A stretch of 64,000 bases of DNA from Stictocephala bisonia (GCA_035578905.1 JAQJVL010000158.1:1668501-1732500); one strand, 5' to 3'; counted from the stretch's first letter, positions 47,718 through 60,191 are shown. Numbers and translations are program-made. The notes: generated by a model not told the origin, from the letters alone.

Positions 47718-48832
47718 CCAGACTATTCATGAACATGCCCGAATGTTCGGAGAAGTCTGGGAGCCTCATGAATAGAGAGCACGAATATTCGGGGTTCTCT
47801 GACATTTGGTCATATTCGCTCTGGAGGCGGTTTTTGGGCTGCATCAAAGATATATGAATGTTCGCTGAATGTCGACTCGAGGAATGTTTGGGAAGCTCCC
47901 ATACTATTCGCGAACGTGCAGTGGCGTGGGTTGCAAGAGAGCAGTGTCTGCTGATATTTTCAACTAAGTATTGAATATTTATATTGCTTATTAATTTAGT
48001 GCAAGTGTATTAATTAAATAATAGTTAACTTTAATCTAATATATAGCATTTGATAATTAATTCGCAGTAATGTATTCCTTTATCAATAGAAACTAAATGT
48101 AGGATAGAATAATACAAGAATTAAAGCTTTTAGAACCTAGTGTAATAAAAAAGAGTTAAATGAATAAAAATCTAGTTTTATTTTACGGCCTGTAATTTTT
48201 AAGAGCACTTTAAATATCATAACTGTACCATTCAGATTACTTATAATTGTCGTTATTCAATAAATTTTAGAAATTAAAAAGGGTTTATTAAGCATTTTGC
48301 TGGATAGTATATTTACTTTATATAAATAATTACATTTAAATTTGGGAAAATCAATTGAATTGTTATTTTATAAGGAATGTTTGAGAATAATAATATTTTA
48401 TTCGAATAATTATATTTATGCAACAGAGAGATAATACCCATGTATATTATTAACACTCCTACGATTCGTTTTTCTTTTTCTCACTTAACAATATTAAGGA
48501 ATATTGTTCATCACATGCTTTAAAGGCACATTAACAAAACAATTAAATTGAATACTGAAATGAATCGATGGTAGCTTTAACTTAACTATTTAATTCAAAA
48601 TTATTAGTTTCTTATAACTAAAATATACAGAGAGCCGATGGCTCTTAATTCATAAGTCTTTAATATGTAGTGGTATTATTGTTCATTATGAAAATGCACT
48701 ATAATATTATCATTCATTACTGAACCTTTGTCCAGAAGCTCACCAAACGTTCACGAATAGTGTGGGAGTGCCACAAACTTGGGGCGAATATTCGACCTGA
48801 AAATTTGGCCGTATTCGTGAATAGTGTGGGTC
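47718..48832. mobile_element. DNA element with nested ACTATTCRYGAA inverted repeats
   Basis: CCCAGACTATTCATGAAC (47,718) and CCCATACTATTCGCGAAC (47,899) on the left face GTTCACGAATAGTGTGGG (48,750) and TTCGTGAATAGTGTGGG (48,816) on the right. GAATATTCG/GAATGTTCG strings are interspersed at both ends, and the middle is plain AT-rich DNA. The two ends are GC-richer and the pairs are nested, as in a non-autonomous DNA transposon with subterminal repeats. No target duplication was identified and no transposase is present. The true outer limits may lie slightly further out. Confidence 0.6.
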
Positions 48833-51244
48833 CTGCTTTAGTGTACTGCCCTTAGTCATGTTGAGAGATAGGGTTGAAGGGCTGTACGGAACTGCAATTA
48901 CATGGTGGATCAATTACTAAGGAAGTTGTGATCAAATGAAGATTCTTGGGCCGCCAAATCATGATCAAAGAACAGTGGTAGGCTGATATGAATCACGTAA
49001 AAGAGAAAGATCAGTGAGCTCTAAAAAATCTTGTTCTATGAAAGATTATGTAGGCAATTTAGAGTCATGTGTAATATAAATAAAATCTAGATTTAATACT
49101 TAACCCTCTAACGGTTCACTAAAACACTCGTTACGGTTACGCATGCTTTGCTAGTGTTGCAGTGTTTATTTCAAAAAATTATAAAACTATAATTTACAAT
49201 AAAAAGAATATTAAGTAGCGTATTTCCTTGTTCAGTATGAAATATAGAATTAGGAATAAAATATTGCAACTGATTTACTACGAAATGTGTGAATAAAAAG
49301 TTTCATAAAAAAACAAAAAAATGTTCAAATAATTGCACCTCCACTAGAAATTACATAAACACTAACTAAAGTTCCAAAATAGCCAAATTACAGAGAAAAT
49401 CCTACTCTTTTAGAATACATAAATACATAGCACCATATATACATTACATATATATAAAACCTAATAATTGCACCAGTAAAAATTGCAATGCAGTATGAGC
49501 AACTACATTTTTAAAAAATTTATAGAAGTATAAAAAGAGAACAAAATAAATCGTCCAAAGTGATAGATTAGGAACAGTAAAGTGAAACGATATATGCGAT
49601 ATTTACTCTACAAATAAACCAGCTGCTGTTGTTTATTTACAACGATGTCTAATTGTCAGAAAACTGACGGGTAACCATTTGAGGATTAGTAACAAACTTC
49701 ATAAATATAAAAATTCTAATTAATTCACAGCATAAAAATTTGTCTTTATTAACATTTTAAATTCATTTCATTAAAAAATTCTTAAAACCACTTAGCAGTA
49801 TCAAAAAAAAAAAAGAACACTTGGGCCAGGAACTTATATAATTTTCCCATTCTTACACAACTCACCACAGCAAGCCACTTGATTGTCAGGCAACTTTAAA
49901 TATTGGTCAGTAAACAAATTGAAAACTAAGCACCAAGAACTTAATACAAAAGAGTTTTAAAAGCCATTGCTTATATCAATCAAAGTCTCATAAACCATAA
50001 GTATACATAATGACTTGGCAAAAATAACAAAAATTAACACTAGGAGGCAATTAATTATTAACAGTGTGTGAAATCTACTAAGGATATAAAAATGAAATAC
50101 TAAAACAAAATATAAATTAAATTAAAAATCGTATACACTAAATCACAATTAATGTTTCAGATTAATCAGTCTATACAAGGTTTTTTAATATCATCTTGAA
50201 CAATACATTTTTTATCAAAATGTGATCATTAGCTTAAAAACTGCATACACATGTAAATACTGAAATACAAATTTTAATAATTATAACTAATTTAACTTTG
50301 CCAAATATACTTGATGGCAAGTACAAGCAACTAACTCATGAGTATTAATGACACTTAAAACTTAAACAGTGGCAGTATAAATGTGTAAATAATTGGGCGA
50401 ACTAAAATAAAAATAAATCTACTAAATAGACCTGGGCAATGTACTATCAGTAAAACTTCAACTAAGTCTGGGTTAAAAAGTTAATTTAAAATAATGCAAT
50501 ACTGAAATAATTGTATATGTTCAAGTTCAAGATAAATTACTTTAAATTGTATTTCAACTGATTCTGTTGTTACTAAATAATCATATTCAAGTTTGTTATT
50601 CTTGTAGGCTACAATATAAGTCTGGCATATATAAATAATTAGATAAAAAACTATGTAAAATAGTATGTTTTTTTGTAGGTAAATAAATAGTATTTTTTGT
50701 ATTGGCCGACAGAATCGATTAATTATTTATACTAACTTTTTATTTAGTTATCTTTGAAAACATTCAAAATAATTTCATTTCATTCACTTGATAATAAACC
50801 TTGCATCTACTTAAGAGATGTAATTTATCAAACATCTTTTAGAGACAAAATAAATATCTCTTGACTTGTATTACCACAACTGATTATGATAATGTATTAA
50901 AAAAAAAGTAATTTTTGCATTGTTGCAGCAGCTTACTAAGTACATTTTAAAATGTGTGTTTTCTCAACAGTATGAATTTCATAATTTTTTATTTACGTTA
51001 AATAGTTAATTGAAGTTTTACTACTTGACTACTAGCAAAATATATTTATTTAGTGCAAATATAAATATATAGCCTAATATAAAATACATATGTTTCATCA
51101 TATCACAGTATATATACAAAGGAACTAGTTATTCTTTTCTATTTGCAGTTTAAAAAATTTAGATTTTTATGAATTGCGAAAATGTTTAATATAATAACTC
51201 GTACAATGATATACAACTTTCAGTAAAAAATATTATTCTCTTAA
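48833..51244. other. AT-rich intronic stretch
   Basis: No exon or mobile element recognised. Confidence 0.4.
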
Positions 51245-51431
51245 ACCATTTTAACTCTATAAATATACTCGTATATACGTGTTATTATAAAATAAAAAAA
51301 CAATGTTTTTTACAAATGCGCAACGATTGTTCTGAAACCATTTTAACTCTTTCTCTAACATATAAATATACTCGTATATACGTGTTATTATAAAATAAAA
51401 AACAATGTTTTTTACAAATGCGCAACGATTG
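51245..51431. repeat. Tandem duplication of ~90 bp
   Basis: Two adjacent copies (51,245-51,330 and 51,337-51,431) share ACCATTTTAACTCT, ATAAATATACTCGTATATAC and TTTTTTACAAATGCGCAACG. The second has a short TTCTCTAACAT insertion. The near identity indicates a recent duplication. Confidence 0.9.
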
Positions 51432-51545
51432 TATGTTAAAAAATGTGTATATAATAACAATAAAAATTTATTTTATAATATTACACTTCTTAGTTTAAAC
51501 TAATTTATAGGCTTCTTCATTGAGGACACAAAATGAGTATATAGT

Positions 51546-51619
51546 TTAAGCGTAGGTTTTGTTAATTCTGCAGCTCCCTGGCATTTCTGATATCTTCACC
51601 GGCAACCAGACCATCAGCA
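51546..51619 (-). CDS. Possible very short terminal exon
   Basis: A ~65-bp GC-richer patch follows an acceptor (CATTAAATTTCAG on the minus strand). In the array's phase it codes for 23 residues (LMVWLPVKISEMPGSC…) to TAA. With a one-base offset instead it reads ADGLVAGEDIRNARELQN and then stops, which looks more like protein. Either would be a tail with no known domain. The patch could also belong to a non-coding element. Confidence 0.25.
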
Positions 51620-52506
51620 CTGAAATTTAATGGTTCATTACACATTTTTAAAACAGAGACAAGAGATTATTATAAGTCGTTTATAATTCACATAAAAAAC
51701 ATATCCAACTAACTTATAGTAAATGATTTCTTGTATTCAACCGAGAATGAAATATATAAATAAAAATTAAAAAATCAGTCTGGACTTAAACACAGACGTT
51801 TTACATGGTACCAAATAATTTCACACTTATTTTATTTTTGGCAAAGCTTGTATGTTTGATTATGTTAGAATAAAACAGAGAAATTTAGGAATACGTATAG
51901 GAACAAAAGAATTTTATAGAATTAAGTTCAACATGGTTTTCATAACAAACATTAAATATTTTTTATATGTTTGCCCATTGATGCTGTTCACATTGGACTA
52001 GAATAAATGGGCTGCAAAATTTTACTTGCTTTTAAAAATATATATAATTTAGAAAATATTTTTCTGATCTTGTTTTAAATAGTGTAAATTTTATACATAC
52101 TTAGGCCTATGTTTAGTTAACCAGAGAATTAAAAAAGCCATATCTCAATTTCAGTTAAGTATATCTATTGTTAACACTTGTGATTTAGTAGTAGAAAACG
52201 TTTTGGTAAAACCTTCTTTCTTCATTCTATACATGAGTAAGAATATGTTGGAGCTTCCCACTGTCTACAATCTCTCTTTGGATCTTACTATTCTTATAGA
52301 CAATGCTCAGTTTTTATGATGTGATTTATAATTTGATATGACTAAAAGCAATTTTTCAATAAAACATTTAAGTTCATTCAAATTGAAAAATTAAATTGAT
52401 TAACCTGTCACAGCACGATTTTATTATTTTTGAGTTTATATTTTGATCCCTCGATTAAGAAAAATAAACAAATAGTCAGTAAAAACACTACAAGTATCAA
52501 TGTGGC
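51620..52506. other. AT-rich stretch downstream of the 52.5-kb exon
   Basis: No feature recognised. Confidence 0.4.
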
Positions 52507-52811
52507 TCACCTATGCTGAACCAAGTTGGAGTGGACATTCCTGATGTGACTATCGAGGTTGCCCCGCTGGTAGCAACGTTTGGGGCAGTAGGGACACTGG
52601 AACCGCGGCTCTTTCCCGCAGTGTAGCCTCTTATGCGTGTTTAGCCCCTGTTTCCACATGTATGACTTGCCGCAATCTCGGCAACTGTAGGGTGCCATGG
52701 GCCTTTCCTTGTCCTCAGACTCCCACCCCTCACACTGCCATGAGCCCACCTGCAGCCGCATGGACAATAGTTCCATCGCCAAACGCTGCTGGAACTTGGC
52801 GTTGTACATGG
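52507..52811 (-). CDS. lola: lola-type zinc-finger terminal exon
   Basis: Alternative 3' exon. I place the acceptor at GTGGGATACTTTCAG. CC then completes a codon, followed by MYNAKFQQRLAMELL, and the exon codes for 100 residues. The frame is open a further 43 codons upstream, but that stretch has AT-rich, intron-like composition. The leader is helix-like (residues 1-20), then acidic (EGWESEDKE). Finger 1 is CRDC…H-x4-C (HKRLHC). The linker is GKEPRFQ, and finger 2 is CPYC…H-x4-H (HIRNVH), ending SNLVQHR. This exon has the highest GC content of the set. Open frames on the opposite strand here are shadows. Confidence 0.87.
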
Positions 52812-53621
52812 CTGAAAGTATCCCACCTTCATCACCACCAACAAACCACCTTTGGCATGCACTTGTTGAGAAAACCCATTTCTTACTTAGCAGATTGGTA
52901 AGCCAGAAAGTTTCGAGTATAGTCTTAAAATATTGCATGCAGCCAAAGACTATGATGTAGTTTGAATGTTACGTCTGCTAGTGAACCAATGAATTTCATT
53001 ATGACTATCTTTCCTCTTCTAAAAAATGTTATAAACTTTTGCCATTAAATAAAATTCCACCCACGTACTATTCAATTGTACAGTAATGTTTGTTTTATGT
53101 AGTAAATAAATAGAGATACTGGCTAACAATATTTTTCTTTTGAGAATTGCAATTTATTAATTAGGAACATATAGGACTAATATTTGAATGTGTTCTAATA
53201 AAAAAAGCTTGAAATTATCTTATTGCATTTTCTTATATTTTTTAATTCTATTGACAGATTTTTGTATTAATGGATTCTGTTAGTGCAATACACTGACAAG
53301 ACACTAAAGAGGCAAATAAACTGTGAACAGTTTTCCCAGTTTAAGGCAATATCAAGAAATACAATTCTGGAAGTTCTTCATATCATACGTTCTATATATG
53401 TTTGAATAATATTATTTAGGGCTAGTCTTTGACATCAAATAGTACTGAAGTTAGACTTTTCTCTTATCTCTCTTATAAAAACATTTTTTTAAATCCAAAC
53501 TCTATGGTCTAGAAAATTTATAATGCCAAATTTTCCTGTAGAAGAACTCACTGAATAATTCTGTGTCCAAGGTTCCCCTAAGAGAGCCAATTTGAGAGGA
53601 CTACCCTTACCCTACCACTAC
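52812..53621. other. Intronic AT-rich stretch
   Basis: No feature recognised. Confidence 0.4.
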
Positions 53622-53625
53622 AAAC

Positions 53626-53655
53626 TGCCTGATAGGTAATGGCAGCTCTGTAGTG
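53626..53655. repeat. Compact hairpin in a GC-richer patch
   Basis: CACTACA and CTGCC pair with GGCAG and TGTAGTG around an almost closed loop, with small internal bulges. The patch (53,560-53,720) is richer in G and C than its flanks and of unknown nature. Confidence 0.55.
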
Positions 53656-53721
53656 GTGTTTCTAGTGTAAGAGAATGTCGGACAAGCCCCCCTCCTAGTT
53701 CCCTTAGTCTGGAGGCAGATG

Positions 53722-55674
53722 CAGCGTACACATAAAATTTAATGATTTGTAATTTTTCTTGTTTTATTTTGATAATATTGTTTTTGAATTTCAGGATTTG
53801 TTATTTGAATATTGTTATGTGTATTTTGTAAGTAGAATTATGTTATAGGTTGTAAGACTGTAAAAAGCAATAGTGATAAGGCCTATTTAGGACTACCTTC
53901 TTTCTATTTCTATATTAATGTAAAATAATTTAGGCCACTTAAGAATACTGTGTTCGTTAAAAAAACAGACTTGTTGGAAAAGTTCAAATAAATTTTACAA
54001 AAATAATATCTCTAAGGATATAATAGATTTCAAACAAACTGAACCTACATTACTGTAAACATCACTCTCAATCAATATGTGTTACAACTTTTCAACTGTT
54101 CAGGTTTTCTAAAGGCTGGGAGCTTAGATTCACATTCTTGAATTACACAGTTTGACCTCAATAAAACAAATTTAGGAACAGATCAGCTGGTTACTCCCAG
54201 CTGTTTAATTGTCACTCAACTATTATTATTAATTGATAATATTATGTAACGACTTTTCTGAGTGAAAGCCAGCCTTAATTTGTAACTAAAATTATATTCT
54301 TTAGTTTAATCTCCATTACAATTCACAAACTAATTGTAAATTTGTGATCTTGATCATAACTGTCTAAAAAATACAAAAAGTTATTAATTAATATTAAAAT
54401 TAATGACTGTTGTGTATTAAAAGAAGGAAATAAATATAATAAAAAAAGCCAAACTAATTCATTAATTTCAACAGCTAATACGTAAAAATATTTTAATAAA
54501 TTGATATTTATAACTGCTGATGCAGTTATTGATAAAAACATAAATTCATAAAGGTGAACTAATTGTAATCTATACTCTCTTATATTATCCAGCTAAATTA
54601 TATATATCATGTAAAATATAAAACTAAAATTTATTATTTTTTCATTTCACCATATCAAAAGCGTTAAATTGTGTAGCATGCCTTTAAATGAGATTTTTTT
54701 AGAAGTTCTGCATTAATTTAATGCGATAGCCTAATACTTGTTAGGTATATTTTAGTATATAAGGAGTCTAAATTATGCCAGTATTAAAAGATCAAGAAAT
54801 ACACAAGGTAAATATATAATAAATTTTAAAATTATTTCCTGTTATTTAAATTTACAATATCCATTGTTTATTAGAGTAATTAACATATGAACTAAAGTGT
54901 TCCTAATAAGATACATACATTCATAGTTTCATACTTTTATAGTTCATCTCAATATGTCTTCCATAAAAAAATTAAAAAACTGTTGGCTTTCAAAAAAAGG
55001 TGAAAATCATTTTAAAAAATTAGAAGATATAAAAAATTTGTATAACACATACTAATCTACCTTATGTTAATGACTTAGTCTTTGGACAAGCTACTTAGAA
55101 AAACTAACAAAAACTTATAACATAAAAGAATTAATAGCTGATATATGAGTTTCATTTTATATAAATGTGATAGTTTGCCGAAGAAAGTTTATGCAAGTTG
55201 TAAGAGCTATTTATAAAAATCATAAGAGTAAAAAGAAGGAAACTGTTCAATTAAAGAAGCTGTACAAAAGATAAGCAAACAATATCTAAGAATAGCTCCA
55301 CCAACTTACTGTAACTGCGTAAAACCAATATAAATAAAAGAGCAGAAATAAAACTTTAATATTCACCTTCGGAATGAGAATCTTGCAGACGTTTCTTGAA
55401 GAAAATTCCTTTAGTAGGCCTATTAGAATTGGCACATGGCTCAGATAGCATTAAACAAGTTAATAACAAACTCACTAAATCATACTATAAGTCCCATCTT
55501 TCAATAGACTATATAAATGTTACTTAAAAATTACCTCTGGTAGTTATGTTACTTATTTATAAATTGTCAAATGTAGGTTCTGAAAAAAAATTAAAGATAG
55601 TATATTTTGCATTTGTTTATTCAATTATATTATTAGTATAGAAAAGAAAGAAAAAATCCAAAATGAAATGTTGT
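53722..55674. other. AT-rich non-coding stretch
   Basis: No gene recognised. Confidence 0.4.
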
Positions 55675-56160
55675 GGAACTCTTGAACTGGCAACTAAGTT
55701 CTTTGAATACAAACCAACAAACCAAGATTAAATTACCAACTCAAAAGATAAGATTTTAGCCACTGAGTAAGATTCAGGAAAATTCCAAAGGAAGATCGCT
55801 TCCTAAATAAATGGTGAGGTAGCTTGTCAAAAACCTTTTGAAATCTAGTTGAACAGTACCATCATTTGCTCAAAACTCAACTATAGGACCAATAACTCCA
55901 AGAAATGAAAATAAGTTTGTAACTATTGCTTTATTGAAGTATTCTGACGAGAAGAGATGTGATTGGCAGACTTTCTTATACAAAAAACTGTGTACAACCA
56001 ATATCTTTAATACATATTTAACCAATATCTTCTTTAATGTCTTAGATACCAGTACTAGACAACAAACAGATACTGGTCTAAAATTATTGGTACCGCACCA
56101 CAAATCGAGTCGTTGACTGGGCCACATATCATGAGCGTTTTCTGTAAGTATAACCAAATT
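55675..56160 (-). pseudogene. Non-LTR retrotransposon RT fragment
   Basis: The minus strand gives, in order, NNFRPVSV…SKTLKKILVKYV and HSFLYKK (RT block with 'NFRPVSLL…K.LEK'). After a frame change comes VFDKLPHHLF…LTQWLKSYL (the 'AFDxVxHxxLL…WLxSYL' block). Stops and frame changes show that it is dead. The last ~150 bases match the fragment at the left edge of the window, so both derive from one family. It lies in the same orientation as the lola-type exons. Confidence 0.7.
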
Positions 56161-56865
56161 TTGAAAGGGTGTTTAAAGGCCTAAATATTGATTGTTTACT
56201 CAAAATGATCAATTATGCGTTTGTTGGTAAAAATTATAAATTTACAGTTTTCACCTTTTAGCGTTAGTTATTTTTGATGTAATATTACATTGATGTTATT
56301 ATATTTATTGTATACAGTATTTTCAAGCTTTAGTTTAAAGAATAATTTGTTAATCTTGAACACAGAAAAGTAATTAAACAAAAGGATTGTTTAAATCAAA
56401 TTTAAAAGTTCTCCTATTTTTGTTTATACCAGTACTACTGTATTTGTTGTCACCAATTTAATTTGTAACTGGTTGAACTACTTTTGTTGTGTTAAAATTA
56501 AACACATGCAACAATACCTTTCATGACAGATACATTATTAATACTTGAATAAAAGTTGTGAACAACTGTTTCCTTTAAAAGTATGATAGTAACATAACAT
56601 TCAGTAAGCAGATCAAGACCAGCACCATCAGTTTGAAGACGACTTGTTCTATAATGCTTTGAAGCACCTTCATAAATGATTTAGGCCAGAGCTCAGGGTT
56701 CATCTCGTTGTGCAACATTAATAGACATACTTTAGGGTCGCTTTTTTAAATCAGACTTACTAGTGCTGTCTTAAAGGCCAAAGAAAACTCAAGCTATTAC
56801 AACTCACAGTTCAACAATGAGGCAAGTACAAATCACACTGGCCATTCCTCTGATGGTAATGAATT
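56161..56865. other. AT-rich non-coding stretch
   Basis: No gene recognised. Confidence 0.35.
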
Positions 56866-57070
56866 ATAGTTCAATTTTTTTAATGGTAGATTCAGGCTCC
56901 GGAAGTAGCGGTAGGCGAGGGTGAGGAAGAGTATAATTATAAAGGGCGTCTTACAAGCATTCGCAAGAATGACTAGTATTCACTCAACGCAAGAATGATT
57001 CATCGGACTGAATTCATTGGTATAGGTTAGTAGTGCACAGCCGAGTCTACGGTTATAAAAATTGTACTAC
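56866..57070. repeat. Dispersed repeat, copy 2
   Basis: Partner of 16,581-16,770. GATTCAGGCTCCGGAAG, AAAGGGCGTCTTACAAGCAT, CATTGGTATAGGTTAGTAGT and CCGAGTCTACGGTTATAAA occur in the same order. This copy has a short extra segment (ACTAGTATTCACTCAACGC) next to a related GCAAGAATGA string, suggesting a small internal duplication. Confidence 0.75.
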
Positions 57071-58950
57071 AAAATTATTGTTAATGTTACAATCTGAGTG
57101 AGTCTTTGGGATTAAGGGCTTATTGAGAAGAGTCAACAGATATGAAGAGATCTCAACTACCAATAAATTTCCCCTTTCAGGTGGGTTTATAATTTTGAGT
57201 CCACGTTCGACTGCTATTCATCAAGGGATTGAATAATAAACTATATTTATTATTTTTTTCTGAACAATTTCATATTTATACTATCACAAACACAATTAAA
57301 GGCAAGAACCTATGAGGTGGAAGACGATAAGTCCCAAAAAGATTAAATTTGATATATGTTGATTACTGCAAAGAAATTCCTGTAATGAATAAACCAAAAA
57401 TGTTGCTGAACATTTAGTGTAGTTTAAGTACAAACATGTTAACCAATGATATCTGCCATTCTCTGATCAGAGGGATTCTACAATGTCTTGATTTACATTA
57501 AACTGATGTATGATTTTTCAATTGTTTCTAATGTTAGCATCACCCCTTGATCAGTTTGTACGAACAAATCCTTAACTAACAAACTTTTATCATGTTCACT
57601 AACCAAGCATTGTATTTATTCAAAAATTAAATGTAACAGAAGGAGAAGATATGGCAAACCTCATTAATGGTTAGTGGAAAAAATTGTGTCTTAGAGCTTT
57701 ATTTCTAAAATAATAGGCCTATAAGTTAATTTATTTCAATGATTATATTATGTAAATTTTTACATTGATGTTTTTATCTCTTAAGAATGGTTAAGTGAAA
57801 TAGATTGGAAATTGTGTCATTTTTTACACAAGATATTTTTTATTTCACTTGGAGGCTCAATACACTGCTTAGTTAGTCCAACTGTATTTCACTTGGAGTT
57901 ACAGAAACCGAGAAATTAAGATGGCTTAGAAGTAAAAATTATAAATAAAATCAGCCATAATTTTATAAAAAAAATAAAAAAAAAATGCATAGCAAATTAA
58001 TTAATTAATTCTAAATTGCAGAAGAAAAACAACCTAGAAAAGATTTTAAAAGTAACGTTGTGATAAATTTTAAATTTGTAGACTAAAACGAAACCAAAAA
58101 TGTCTGGCTTTACATACTTCTACTGAAGCGATAGATTTCTAAACCACATTTAAATAAATAAGAGAATCTTAACAGTCCCAATCAAGGAGATTGCCAAAAC
58201 CTAAATGTGAAAAATCATTCACTACTCAAATATTTATTATGCATCATTTAGAGCCGACACTCACATCTCTTCAATAGTTAATACTGAATATATGGCAGAA
58301 CGTTATATAAACTTGTTGGTCTCAAAATACATTTATAATGTAAACTTTTCTTTTCCATTCAATATTTTCTTTTCTTCTCGTTATTCAGCCTACAATCTAT
58401 CACATGTTTATCACTTTTGGATTTATTCCTGAACTCTCTAATATTAAGTCCAAATTCAAATATACTATTTTAATCGCTTTATTAGTTGAAAAACCAGTAA
58501 TATATAAACATATTCATAGCATTGTCAGGGATATTAAAAACAATCTATAAATTAAAAAATATTTTATTAACATTATATAAAACAATGTACAATAGAAACA
58601 AGTTTACTTCTAGTTAGATAATTTAATTCACATATGTATAAAAAGTAAAAAAAAGTGGAGGCAATTTTATAACAAATATTAAGGAACTCCTCTAAGAATC
58701 CTACTTGAACTTATCTCAAGGTCAACCAACATTGCACTTTTTAACCCAAAGGAAAATTACTTATAGACTCTATTATTTGATCAATGATTTGCCTTTTTGG
58801 ATAACTTACCAACAAAATTTAATTTGTGTCTGGTATTTTGTTTATAATTATCATTTACAAAACGATTTTACAACACAACTAAATCCTTAGTTTATTGGAG
58901 CTGATTTTATTAAAAATATTGTCAAAATCAGTTTTGATTTCTTATTCATT
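57071..58950. other. AT-rich non-coding stretch
   Basis: No gene recognised. Confidence 0.4.
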
Positions 58951-59591
58951 GGCTGTTTTCTCACTCGCCGACATGACACTGACAAGATATCGGTCTGACC
59001 ACAGTGGATGAAAAATTTAATATTGTATTATGTAACCTTTTCCACTGTGAGCACCGACATGTCCGAGGGCAGCAAGGGCCCCATCATCGTCGGCCCGATA
59101 TTGTCACGACAGAACAGCAAGAATTTGTAACACTTAAAAATTAGTATTTTTAATTACAGTGTTCTTTTAATTATTAAGCTAGTAGAGCTAATTGATTCAA
59201 CGCCTTGTTTAGCAATAAAAATTACAAGGGAAATAAAAATAAGTGGACTACAATATAATCAAACATGCCTTTTAACTCATTCTGAAAATAATTGAAAAAC
59301 TTTCATCTGCGACTAACTTTTTGAATAAGTCGAAGAATGCGCCTTCTAAATACCGAACTAATAATCGGGTGAACCTAGTGACTGCGTTTCAATTTCTAAT
59401 TCCTGCGTCTCAAATACAATAAATACATCATAAAAGCGGACTGTTAAATTCATCCAAGGCTACAAAACAACAAAAGAGAGCAGAGTTACCGATATCGGTC
59501 ACTGACTGTTGTCTAATGTGAAAGCAGAATAAATTTTACCGAGTCAGCATCAGATTGGATTGGTTTTGTGTCGGCCAGTATGAAAATTGCC
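58951..59591. mobile_element. DNA transposon-like element with ~29-bp imperfect TIRs
   Basis: The left end, GGCTGTTTTCTCACTCGCC, and the inverted right end, GGCAATTTTCATACTGGCC, are alike over about 29 bases, followed in both by GACA. ATT on each side may be a 3-bp target duplication. ATATCGGTC/GATATCGGTCA motifs recur inside. A GC-rich segment (59,045-59,115) reads SEGSKGPIIVGPI on the plus strand, probably by chance. The ends recall PIF/Harbinger-type elements, but the superfamily is uncertain. Confidence 0.55.
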
Positions 59592-59988
59592 ATTAAATAA
59601 TACAATAACATAACAAATATAAAACTGAATATATTGGCATCAAACAAAACCAGGGTATTTTTTTGTCTTTAACTGATCCCTACGAGAATAATTAATATTG
59701 GCATTAAAGCTAGTTTTTAAAATATAAAAACATGTCTCTTTTTCAGAAAGTAAAAGTACTAACAATTGCAACAACGTTATCAATTATCAACAAAGATAAA
59801 AATTAATTTACAACTTTATATTCGGGCTAAAAATATGTACAATGTTATAAAATGCATTTAAAACATACTGTAATATAAACTTTAAAAAACCCAAGACAAG
59901 TTATGCATGAGTTAACAAAAACATATACATTTTTTAAAATTTATTACGAAGTAGAAAAAACCTGAGAACTTTCGTTTGGGCAGGAATG

Positions 59989-60191
59989 TTACTGAGATCT
60001 AACAACACAGTTGGCACTATTGATGACCAAGGTGCCCTTGCAGGCCTGGCTGGACTTGAGCGTGCACGCCCAGTACTTTGTGCCCTTCCTGCTGGTCTTG
60101 TTGAGATAGTACTTGAAGCCCTTGCAGGACAGAACCACTCTGTCACGTCTGGTCCTTAAATGGAGTATACTTTCTCTCACCCACTCAGCAC
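59989..60191 (-). CDS. Alternative terminal exon with a FLYWCH-type zinc finger
   Basis: The acceptor is TTGACTGTTACTTGCACCAG. Two bases (GT) are followed by AEWVRESILHL, the shared phase, coding for 66 residues. The rest fits a FLYWCH module: a leading hydrophobic strand (DRVVLS), GFKYYLNKTS, then GTKYWACTLKSSQACKGTL, giving W, the two zinc cysteines (C-x7-C) and the C-K-x-x-L step, then a strand (CVVRSQ). The domain normally closes with H-x-H. Here TAA comes after RSQ and the next in-frame codons read HSCP. The last ligand(s) are therefore cut off by one stop codon. FLYWCH tails are characteristic of Drosophila mod(mdg4), a BTB gene with alternative 3' exons, not of lola. The exon may be a real truncated tail, a decaying exon or a sequence error. 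Confidence 0.72.

Noticed and set aside
47578..47775. Plus-strand 65-codon frame
   Set aside because: Half of it is the inverted-repeat end of a DNA element. There is no acceptor or family motif.
52641..52960. Frames overlapping the 52.5-kb exon in other registers
   Set aside because: They lack family motifs. The zinc-finger frame explains the open GC-rich stretch.
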